Below, piece by piece: positions 1-5,380 of a DNA stretch of 5,573 nucleotides (positions within the stretch are counted from its first letter, which is position 1; every line of letters begins with the position of its first letter). The stretch covers positions 1 to 5,573 of the forward strand of contig CAZWVR010000122.1 of NCBI GenBank assembly GCA_964637235.1, read 5' to 3'. The notes below the pieces were generated by a model. That model saw nothing but the letters and a program-made list of their open reading frames with translations, did not search any database and had not been told where the DNA came from. The translations under genes were made by a program, and so were the position numbers. Source of the DNA: CAZWVR01 sp964637235. Its GTDB lineage: Bacteria > Bacteroidota > Bacteroidia > Bacteroidales > S143-33.

Positions 1-488
1 AAAACTTGATAATCAGTAGAGTAGAAAAAACTTTACAGAAAAAAGTAAGAAATCAATCCATACATTCCCTATTCATCATTGAAAAAGCTATTATTTACTT
101 TAATACTACCCTTTCCGATCACTCATTTCTATTTAAACGAATAAATCTTTACTCTAAACTCCATGATAAAGTAGATCCTGAACTCCTCGAAGATGCAGAA
201 ATAGAACTAATGCAAGCACAAACAACATCCCGTATATACCGAGACATCTTAAAACGATTAGAAGAAGCCTATGACTCAATTATTTCAAACAACCTGAACC
301 TAATAATGAAAAGATTGACCTCAATATCACTCATTGTAATGCTACCTACCCTAATATCAAGTTTTTACGGTATGAACGTCCCCAATGGATGGGAACACAA
401 CAAATATGCTTTCTTAATTTTAGCTTTTTTCTCCATATTAATTAGCTTAATCGCTTATTTATACTTCAAAAGCAAAAATTGGTTCTAA
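1..488 (+). CDS. corA: CorA-family magnesium/cobalt transporter, C-terminal part (5' end outside window)
   Basis: This is the C-terminal part of a CorA-type divalent cation channel, which moves Mg2+ (and Co2+/Ni2+) across the inner membrane as a pentamer. The reading frame is open to the left edge (first whole codon at position 3), so the start and most of the cytoplasmic domain are missing; a TTG at 6 is almost certainly internal. About 160 residues are visible. A long helical stretch (stalk helix) leads into a first membrane segment that ends in the family-defining Gly-Met-Asn motif (codons 369-377, in the context SFYGMNVP). A short outside loop follows, then a second membrane segment (about codons 405-467) and a short basic-aromatic tail KSKNWF, typical of CorA. 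The MLPT residues before GMN fit the Bacteroidota/Firmicutes branch as I remember it. The gene ends 121 nt before the next start and is probably a separate transcription unit. Confidence 0.93.
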   Translation, partial: NLIISRVEKTLQKKVRNQSIHSLFIIEKAIIYFNTTLSDHSFLFKRINLYSKLHDKVDPELLEDAEIELMQAQTTSRIYRDILKRLEEAYDSIISNNLNLIMKRLTSISLIVMLPTLISSFYGMNVPNGWEHNKYAFLILAFFSILISLIAYLYFKSKNWF

Positions 489-531
489 AAATAATTCTCT
501 CCCAACTATAAAAAAGCAAAATTATTTTTTT
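487..531 (+). terminator. possible weak AT-only terminator after corA
   Basis: A 10-nt arm at 487-496 (AAAAATAATT, overlapping the corA stop codon) is perfectly complementary to 520-529 (AATTATTTTT), with a 23-nt loop, and the right arm runs into seven T residues (525-531). The arrangement resembles an intrinsic terminator. However, the stem has no G-C pair and the loop is long, so it may be a chance product of the base composition. Confidence 0.28.
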
Positions 532-567
532 AAAGCTCTCTTTTATACCTCCCCAAAAATTATCTAA

Positions 568-597
568 TTTGTTTTTCACTTATTGTTTTTATTTTTG
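568..597 (+). promoter_or_regulatory. Bacteroidota-type promoter for the ABC-UbiA-rhomboid genes
   Basis: A -33 box TTTG at 568-571 and a -7 box TATTTTTG at 590-597 are separated by 18 nt. Both match the Bacteroidota primary-sigma consensus (TTTG, about 19 nt, TAnnTTTG). Transcription would start near 601-604, leaving an untranslated leader of only about 6-9 nt before the ATG at 610. The location in the only sizeable gap upstream of three closely spaced genes supports it. The start site itself is inferred. Confidence 0.6.
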
Positions 598-609
598 CAT
601 AAAAAGAAT

Positions 610-1545
610 ATGGATTATATCCTTGAAATTAAAGACTTATACAAAAGCTTTGAAAATAAAAAAGTTCTTTCCGGAATAAATATTAAAATCCCAAAAGGCA
701 AAATTTTCGGACTACTTGGACCAAATGGAGCAGGAAAAACTACACTTATAAGAATTATCAATCGTATATTTTTTCAAGATAAAGGCGAAATTTTTTTTAA
801 TAACAAACCTATTGATTATAAAGACGTTATCAAAATTGGTTATTTACCAGAAGAACGAGGTCTATATAGTAAAATGACTGTATGGGACCAGGGTTTATAC
901 TTTGCAACTTTAAAAGGTTTAACACTAAAACAAGCTAAACAACGCTTAGAGGAACTCCTAAGTGAATTTGATATACTTTCCTGGGCTAATAAAAAAATAC
1001 AAGAGCTTTCAAAAGGTATGCAGCAAAAAATCCAATTTATATATACATTACTGCATAATCCTGATTTACTTATTCTTGATGAACCATTCTCCGGTCTGGA
1101 TCCGATAAATACTGAGATTATAAAAACAAAAATTATAGCTCTTAATAAAAAAGGCAAAACAATAATATTTTCTACACATAATATGCCATCCGTAGAAGAC
1201 CTATGCGACAAAATAGCTCTTATAAACAAAGGAAAAGTTATTATTGAAGGATATATCGACAAAGTAAAACAAAATTTTGATAGAGGCGAATATAAATTAA
1301 CTTTTTATAAAGATATACAACTTGCAGAAAATCAATATTTTAAAATATTAAAAAAAGAACAAAAAGCAAACAAAACTATCTATTACATACAAATTTTGAC
1401 AAATAAAAAAGAATTTTTACATCAATTAACAAATTACCCTGATATTGAGGAATTTAAACATAATTTACCCTCATTGCACGAAATTTTTATTAAAGTTGTG
1501 CAAGATACACAAGAAAATGAAAACCCTGTCTTTTTAAACAACTAA
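610..1545 (+). CDS. ABC transporter ATP-binding protein (NatA/YhaQ-like, DUF4162-type C-terminus)
   Basis: This is the 311-residue ATPase subunit of a membrane ABC transporter, probably an exporter of the NatA/YhaQ type. ATP-binding elements appear in order: Walker A GPNGAGKT (residues 37-44), a Q-loop region GYLPEERG (77-84) in which Glu81 sits where Gln is usual (seen often in this subfamily), signature LSKGMQQ (133-139), Walker B LLILDEP (153-159) with Asp157 and catalytic Glu158, D-loop SGLDP (161-165), and switch His190 in STHNM. Residues from about 205 to the end form an extra domain, as expected for DUF4162-type ATPases. The ATG at 610 is preferred over an in-frame TTG at 583 because the usual N-terminus begins there and the -7 box lies at 590-597. 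No permease gene is adjacent; the next gene, 21 nt downstream, is a UbiA prenyltransferase. The substrate cannot be inferred. Confidence 0.93.
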   Translation: MDYILEIKDLYKSFENKKVLSGINIKIPKGKIFGLLGPNGAGKTTLIRIINRIFFQDKGEIFFNNKPIDYKDVIKIGYLPEERGLYSKMTVWDQGLYFATLKGLTLKQAKQRLEELLSEFDILSWANKKIQELSKGMQQKIQFIYTLLHNPDLLILDEPFSGLDPINTEIIKTKIIALNKKGKTIIFSTHNMPSVEDLCDKIALINKGKVIIEGYIDKVKQNFDRGEYKLTFYKDIQLAENQYFKILKKEQKANKTIYYIQILTNKKEFLHQLTNYPDIEEFKHNLPSLHEIFIKVVQDTQENENPVFLNN

Positions 1546-1566
1546 CAAATTCTAAAAAACAAAATT

Positions 1567-2511
1567 ATGAAATTTCTAAAACTAATACGTTGGCAAAATT
1601 TACTTTTCATCATTTATATTATGATACTTATGCGCTACTGCATAATAAAACCTATACTTAGCGCCTATGGTTTGCCTTTACTATTCCCTCAATGGCAGTA
1701 TCTGTTGCTTATACTTATGACTGTATTGATTGCTGCTGCTGGATATATGATTAATGACTATTTCGACTTAGATGCTGATAAATTAAATAATAAAAAAAAT
1801 CCTATAACAGAAGGCTACTTCTCAAAAAACTTTGTATTTTATACCCATCTGATATTCAATATAATAGCTATTGCCATAGGTTTTTATCTATCATATCAAA
1901 TATCACTTATTAGCTTAGGTTTTATCTATTTTTTGATTGCAGGATTACTTTGGTTTTACAGCAATTCATATAAATACCAATTTTTAATTGGCAATTTAAT
2001 TATTGCAACACTTGCAGCACTAACAGTATTCCTTCCTACAATTTATGAAATTCCACTGCAAATACAACTTAATGGAGATTATCTATTACAAAACCATATC
2101 AATATCAATGTTGCAACAGCTTGGACTGGTGCTTTTGCAACTTTTGCTTTCCTAATGACGTTAATAAGAGAAATTGTAAAAGATGCCCAAGATATGGATG
2201 GAGACAAAGCCCAAGGTGCTAAGACCCTACCAATTGTTCTTAAAATAAAAGGCACTAAAATAACTATTATATTCCTATGGCTAATAACAACTGCTCTAAT
2301 TATCTGGATTTACTATGATTTCCTTAAAGATACCCTAAGCCTCATATATATAAGCATTGCCATTATATTACCAATGTTGCTATTTCTATACAAACTAATA
2401 AAAGCAAAAACAAAAAAAGACTTTGCTTTTCTGAGTGCTCTTTTAAAAATAATAATGTTTTTAGGCACAACTTATTCATTATTAGCTTGTTATCAATTTC
2501 ATAAACTTTAA
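1567..2511 (+). CDS. UbiA-family prenyltransferase (geranylgeranylglyceryl-phosphate prenyltransferase-like)
   Basis: This is a 314-residue polytopic membrane enzyme of the UbiA superfamily, which transfers an isoprenoid chain from its diphosphate to an acceptor using Mg2+. The first Asp-rich motif is N63-D64-x2-D67-x3-D71 (NDYFDLDAD), directly after a membrane helix. The second is D206-x2-D209-x-D211-G-D213 (KDAQDMDGD). A YSNSYK...GN stretch (131-143) between helices also fits the family. Nine hydrophobic segments can be counted, the usual UbiA number: roughly 12-31, 44-62, 89-108, 111-130, 138-158, 183-200, 231-250, 256-275 and 288-308. The INDYFD form after an AAAGY stretch resembles Bacteroidota proteins usually annotated as geranylgeranylglycerol-phosphate geranylgeranyltransferase rather than MenA. 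That assignment comes from memory of the family; acceptor and chain length are not shown by the sequence. The gene lies 21 nt after the ABC ATPase and 7 nt before the rhomboid gene, so the three are probably cotranscribed. Confidence 0.88.
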   Translation: MKFLKLIRWQNLLFIIYIMILMRYCIIKPILSAYGLPLLFPQWQYLLLILMTVLIAAAGYMINDYFDLDADKLNNKKNPITEGYFSKNFVFYTHLIFNIIAIAIGFYLSYQISLISLGFIYFLIAGLLWFYSNSYKYQFLIGNLIIATLAALTVFLPTIYEIPLQIQLNGDYLLQNHININVATAWTGAFATFAFLMTLIREIVKDAQDMDGDKAQGAKTLPIVLKIKGTKITIIFLWLITTALIIWIYYDFLKDTLSLIYISIAIILPMLLFLYKLIKAKTKKDFAFLSALLKIIMFLGTTYSLLACYQFHKL

Positions 2512-2518
2512 AAAATCT

Positions 2519-3103
2519 ATGAAAGCAGCTATCAAAATTTTAGTAATCATATGGGTTATCTATATAATTCAAGAAGTTTTTAACTTAGACTTTATCCATT
2601 TTTTTGGAATATGCCCACGAGATACTAAACACTGGATTGGAATTTTTACAGCGGGATTTATTCACGCTAACATAGCACATATAACAGCTAATTCTTTGGC
2701 GATATTTCTCTTAACTTGGATATTATTTGTATTCTATAAAAGAATTGCAACTATCGTATGGATACTCATACTAATAACCGACGGAGCTCTAATATGGCTT
2801 CTTGCAAGAGGACAAACTTGCCATATAGGTATTAGTGGTGAAATCTTCGGTCTAATTGGTTTTATTCTAACAAGTGGCATATTACGAGGCTCTTTTAAAG
2901 CTTTTATAGCTGCTCTTATAGTAGCAGTTCTATACGGTGGAGTTATTTGGTCAGGTATATTGCCAACTTCTCCCTATATATCTTGGGAAGGGCATCTTTT
3001 CGGCTTCATTGCCGGAATTTTATATGCATATTTATTCAGAAATAAAGCAGAAAAACAATCCGAAATAAAAGCAGAAAAACTGCAAAATAAATTGCCAGAA
3101 TAG
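2519..3103 (+). CDS. rhomboid-family intramembrane serine protease
   Basis: This is a short (194-residue) rhomboid protease, which cuts membrane-spanning substrates within the bilayer. The catalytic pair is visible: Ser106 in the GISG motif (H-I-G-I-S-G, codon 2834-2836) and His159 in WEGHLFGFIAG (codon 2993-2995). The oxyanion/membrane-helix motif His49-x4-His54-x3-Asn58 is also present, so the enzyme looks active. Six hydrophobic segments fit the basic bacterial GlpG-like core: about 5-21, 55-72, 77-95, 103-122, 126-144 and 158-173. There is no cytoplasmic N-terminal domain. The C-terminus (from about 174) is a short charged tail with a repeated KAEK unit. The gene starts 7 nt after the UbiA stop, which indicates translational proximity in one operon. 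Its substrate is unknown. Confidence 0.92.
   Translation: MKAAIKILVIIWVIYIIQEVFNLDFIHFFGICPRDTKHWIGIFTAGFIHANIAHITANSLAIFLLTWILFVFYKRIATIVWILILITDGALIWLLARGQTCHIGISGEIFGLIGFILTSGILRGSFKAFIAALIVAVLYGGVIWSGILPTSPYISWEGHLFGFIAGILYAYLFRNKAEKQSEIKAEKLQNKLPE
3044..3080 (+). repeat. 13-nt direct repeat, period 24 nt, in rhomboid 3' end
   Basis: The 13-mer AAAGCAGAAAAAC occurs at 3044-3056 and again at 3068-3080, in the same reading frame (period 8 codons), giving KAEKQ and KAEKL in the charged tail. The flanks GAAATAAA and GAAATAAAA are also similar but differ by one A. It may be a small tandem duplication, or simply Lys/Glu-rich low-complexity coding. Confidence 0.5.
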
Positions 3104-3115
3104 ATAATCATCTAT
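3100..3115. terminator. small palindrome over the two convergent stop codons, possible weak bidirectional terminator
   Basis: A perfect inverted repeat, ATAGAT (3100-3105) and ATCTAT (3110-3115) with a 4-nt AATC loop, covers the TAG stop of the rhomboid gene and the stop of the minus-strand peptidase. A 6-bp AT-rich stem without a clear U-tract on either side is weak for an intrinsic terminator. It is recorded because there is otherwise no space for one between the converging genes. Confidence 0.25.
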
Positions 3116-4784
3116 AAAATTCGTATTTAAAATATGTTTTATTATGTGCTAAATCCTCTACAATCAATGTAATTATATTGCGACCCTTTTTTATTGCATT
3201 ATCTACTCTATAAATTACAACCTGATTTTTCTTATCATAGTAAAAAGGACGCCATTGACCATTTACAAATCCACTATAATTAAGTATCCCTGTATTATCG
3301 AAAACATTGAAAAAAAGCTGCGATTGTTTCGACAAATTTTTATTAACAAGCTTTACTTCCGGGTTTATAGTATCCAATACAAGAGAAAATTTACCCATTT
3401 CTTTTGTAAAAGCATTAAAGAAACCTTCGTTAATTCTACCAGATAAAAATTTCTGTTTACCCTTAAAATCCTCCCTAAGTATCAACAATTTATTTTGTAA
3501 AGAATCGGGCATATCTGGAATTTTTATACTAATTATAAATGGTTTAGAAACAGGTAAAAAGTAATCTCCAACTAAATATGCATCTGAAATGCCTATACTA
3601 TCTTCTATCTTCTTTACTGAAAATTTTGTATCAGAAAAAAAAGTATTTTTATCAAAAAATAGTTCTATATCTTTGAAAATCAAATAATTAGCAGTATCAT
3701 AAGCAAGAAGAGTATCATAAGCAGGACTATAATGAAATTTAAACTTACTTAATTTAGTTGTATTTTTTACCTGAAAATCAATTTCATTCTCATTACCATA
3801 AAAATCTCTAACTACGTATCGTATTATATGAAAGTCATTATCATAAAAAACAGCGACACCATTATTTCTAATAGAATCATATATCGGAAGTTTATTTCCG
3901 GGCTCAACCAAAGAACGCTGTATTTTATGCCCTGTTTTCAACCGTAATTTATAATCCTGAAAAGAATTAATAGCTCTCTGCTGTTCAAATACGAGTTTAT
4001 CAAAATGATAAGCCAAAAACAAAGTATCATCTACATACATTTTTACGCTGTATATACCAAAACGATTTCTACTATAATTAAGATAATCATAAGCTTCTAT
4101 CCCAAAATAAACCGCACCATATACTATTATCGGAGGATTAAGATGATATTTGCCTTCTATTACCTGCACAGTTTTAATTAGTGGTTTATGTAAAAAATTT
4201 ACCAAAGAAGTATCCGTAGCCGGATAAATAACAATTGTATTTATCTGAGGTTTTTTAGTGTCATAAAAATGTAAATGAAACAATAACGGATTTAAAGCCG
4301 TATCATCTTTTGTTCTCATCTCAAAATGCAAATGAGCTCCATAAGAATTACCAGAATTGCCGCTATATCCTATAATTTCGCCCCGTCTAATTTTTATCAG
4401 CCCACTATCCGGATACAAATCAACTTCGGTTTGTTCAGCAGCAAGTTGCTTGGCTAAAATATATCGTTGCAATTTAGATGAAAAACGACTTAAATGAGCA
4501 TAAACACTTTTATAACCATCTGAATGCATAAGATATACAACTCGTCCATAACCTGTTGAGGAAACTTTTATACGACATACATAACCATCAGAAACAGCAT
4601 ATATAGGAATACCCACTTTCTTATTCACACTAAAATCAAGCCCTGTATGAAAATGATTAGGTCGTAATTGAGCAAAATTACCTGTAATTTTTAATGAACC
4701 TTTCAATGGCGGAGCAATAACAGGATATTGAGCATAAACAATTGTTGAATATAAAATCATATATAGCAAAACAATCTTTTTCAT
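3108..4784 (-). CDS. secreted M23-family metallopeptidase (LytM-like peptidoglycan endopeptidase)
   Basis: This 558-residue exported zinc peptidase probably cuts peptide cross-links of the wall in the periplasm. A signal peptide occupies residues 1-18 (two Lys, hydrophobic core, VYA before Gln19). It lacks the Cys of a lipoprotein. The M23 domain spans about 28-170 with all LytM-type residues: zinc ligands His46 and Asp50 (HTGLD) and His153, plus catalytic His97 (YAHLS) and His151 (HLHFE). Between His97 and His151 there are about 20 more residues than in LytM, including EVDLYPDSG; as I remember it, this is typical of the Bacteroidota subfamily. Residues about 175-558 form a long C-terminal region rich in aromatic and beta-type patterns, with no domain I can name; stretches like GIEAYDYLNYSRNRFGIYS recall other Bacteroidota M23 proteins. 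Intact active-site residues argue for an active enzyme, unlike degenerate LytM regulators. It converges on the rhomboid gene with a 4-nt gap. Confidence 0.92.
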   Translation of the reverse strand: MKKIVLLYMILYSTIVYAQYPVIAPPLKGSLKITGNFAQLRPNHFHTGLDFSVNKKVGIPIYAVSDGYVCRIKVSSTGYGRVVYLMHSDGYKSVYAHLSRFSSKLQRYILAKQLAAEQTEVDLYPDSGLIKIRRGEIIGYSGNSGNSYGAHLHFEMRTKDDTALNPLLFHLHFYDTKKPQINTIVIYPATDTSLVNFLHKPLIKTVQVIEGKYHLNPPIIVYGAVYFGIEAYDYLNYSRNRFGIYSVKMYVDDTLFLAYHFDKLVFEQQRAINSFQDYKLRLKTGHKIQRSLVEPGNKLPIYDSIRNNGVAVFYDNDFHIIRYVVRDFYGNENEIDFQVKNTTKLSKFKFHYSPAYDTLLAYDTANYLIFKDIELFFDKNTFFSDTKFSVKKIEDSIGISDAYLVGDYFLPVSKPFIISIKIPDMPDSLQNKLLILREDFKGKQKFLSGRINEGFFNAFTKEMGKFSLVLDTINPEVKLVNKNLSKQSQLFFNVFDNTGILNYSGFVNGQWRPFYYDKKNQVVIYRVDNAIKKGRNIITLIVEDLAHNKTYFKYEFYR

Positions 4785-4809
4785 ATCTAAAATATTAAAA
4801 AATAGATGA

Positions 4810-4841
4810 CAAAAATAAAAAAATTGTTAATATTAAACAAC
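4810..4841 (-). promoter_or_regulatory. Bacteroidota-type promoter for the M23 peptidase gene
   Basis: Read on the minus strand, a -7 box TATTTTTG lies at 4817-4810, an exact match to TAnnTTTG. A -33 box GTTG (TTG core) lies at 4841-4838, with 20 nt between the TTG core and the -7 box. Transcription would begin around 4804-4806, giving a leader of about 20 nt before the ATG at 4784. The -33 box is one base off TTTG. Confidence 0.5.
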
Positions 4842-4875
4842 AGATTTTAATCAGATTTGATAAGAAAATAAAAAC

Positions 4876-4899
4876 TAAAATTCCAAATTTTGAATTTTA
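4876..4899. promoter_or_regulatory. 24-bp near-perfect palindrome, candidate operator in the divergent intergenic region
   Basis: Positions 4876-4887 (TAAAATTCCAAA) and 4888-4899 (TTTTGAATTTTA) are inverted copies matching at 11 of 12 positions; the only mismatch is 4884 against 4891. The site lies between the minus-strand promoter and the arsC promoter, ending 10 nt before the TTTG at 4910. A symmetric site of this size suits a homodimeric regulator such as an ArsR- or MarR-type protein, but no regulator gene is in the window and the AT-rich background makes chance symmetry easier. Confidence 0.4.
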
Positions 4900-4905
4900 T
4901 ATTTC

Positions 4906-4940
4906 TAAATTTGCATAAGGCTTATAAAAACTTATTTTTG
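4906..4940 (+). promoter_or_regulatory. promoter (possibly two overlapping) for arsC
   Basis: A -33 TTTG at 4910-4913 and a -7 TATTTTTG at 4933-4940 are separated by 19 nt, matching consensus and spacing fully. The expected start is close to 4943-4946, that is on or beside the ATG at 4944. The same TTTG is also the end of a second exact TAnnTTTG box (TAAATTTG, 4906-4913), which could act as the -7 box of an upstream promoter giving a leader of about 27 nt. That second promoter lacks a well-spaced -33 box: the nearest TTTG, at 4889-4892, is only 13 nt away and lies inside the palindrome. Confidence 0.6.
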
Positions 4941-4943
4941 TAT

Positions 4944-5354
4944 ATGAAAGTATTGATAATATGTACAGGTAATACATGCAGAAGCCAAATGGCAGAAGGA
5001 TTTCTTAAACATTACAAACCACAATGGCAAATTTTTTCTGCGGGTACAAATCCCGGTAAAGAAGTTAACCCTTATGCTATTAAAGTTATGAACGAAATTA
5101 GTATTGATATAAAAAAACAGAAACCTAAAAATGTAAAAAACTTTGTAAATCAAAACTTTGATTATGTAATAACTGTATGCGACAAAGCAAAAGAACAATG
5201 CCCTATATTTTACGGAAAAGTAAAACATCGCATTCACATCGGATTTAGAGATCCCGCCGAAGCTACGGGATCAGAACAAGAAATTCTAAAAGTTTATAGA
5301 AACGTCAGAGATGGTATCGTCAAAGCTTTTACTGAATTATTCAAAAATAAATAA
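4944..5354 (+). CDS. arsC: arsenate reductase, thioredoxin-coupled (LMW-phosphatase fold)
   Basis: This 136-residue cytoplasmic enzyme is predicted to reduce arsenate to arsenite with electrons from thioredoxin, as in S. aureus pI258 ArsC. The phosphatase loop is C7-T-G-N-T-C12-R13-S14 (CX5R). The redox pair Cys79 and Cys86 (VCDKAKEQCP) has the same 7-residue step as Cys82/Cys89 of the S. aureus enzyme. The general acid is Asp103 in GFRDPAEATG. Having all three cysteines (7, 79, 86) favours arsenate reductase over a plain low-molecular-weight tyrosine phosphatase. The ATG at 4944 is chosen over an in-frame TTG at 4890 because MKVLIICTGN is the standard family N-terminus and the promoter lies between the two. 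No arsR, efflux gene (acr3/arsB) or other ars gene is visible. It precedes a PgpH-like gene by 26 nt and may be cotranscribed with it. Confidence 0.92.
   Translation: MKVLIICTGNTCRSQMAEGFLKHYKPQWQIFSAGTNPGKEVNPYAIKVMNEISIDIKKQKPKNVKNFVNQNFDYVITVCDKAKEQCPIFYGKVKHRIHIGFRDPAEATGSEQEILKVYRNVRDGIVKAFTELFKNK
5250..5272 (+). repeat. GC-rich inverted repeat inside arsC
   Basis: GATCCCG (5250-5256) and CGGGATC (5266-5272) are perfect inverted copies around a 9-nt loop. The seven-pair stem, five of them G-C, is much more GC-rich than its surroundings. It covers the codons for the conserved Asp103-Pro-Ala-Glu-Ala-Thr-Gly stretch, so protein constraint may explain part of it. Confidence 0.5.
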
Positions 5355-5380
5355 CAAAAAAGTTTATAAAAACAACTAAT

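Noticed and set aside
583..609. In-frame TTG at 583 as start of the ABC ATPase
   Set aside because: It would place the -7 box inside the coding region and add nine residues absent from the usual N-terminus; ATG at 610 fits better.
489..609. Small gene or structured RNA in the corA-ABC gap
   Set aside because: Only A/T-rich sequence with a weak hairpin and the promoter is visible; no open frame with a sensible start and no riboswitch-like conserved core.
840..1262. Long open frame on the minus strand inside the ABC ATPase gene
   Set aside because: It lies opposite Walker B, signature and switch-His coding sequence, has no family resemblance and no promoter; it is a shadow of the sense gene.
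3255..3564. Two overlapping plus-strand open frames inside the M23 peptidase gene
   Set aside because: Antisense to an intact coding region, low-complexity translations and no recognisable start context or domain.
4890..4943. In-frame TTG at 4890 as start of arsC
   Set aside because: The extension overlaps the palindrome and promoter, and the family N-terminus begins at the ATG at 4944.
4932..5237. Minus-strand open frame opposite arsC
   Set aside because: Covers the conserved P-loop and Cys pair of arsC on the other strand; its translation resembles nothing known.
5342..5376. Minus-strand TATTTTTG at 5342-5349 with a CAAC (GTTG) at 5373-5376 as an antisense promoter
   Set aside because: The spacing of the TTG core is longer than the good matches, no minus-strand gene follows, and the octamer is easy to form in AT-rich DNA.
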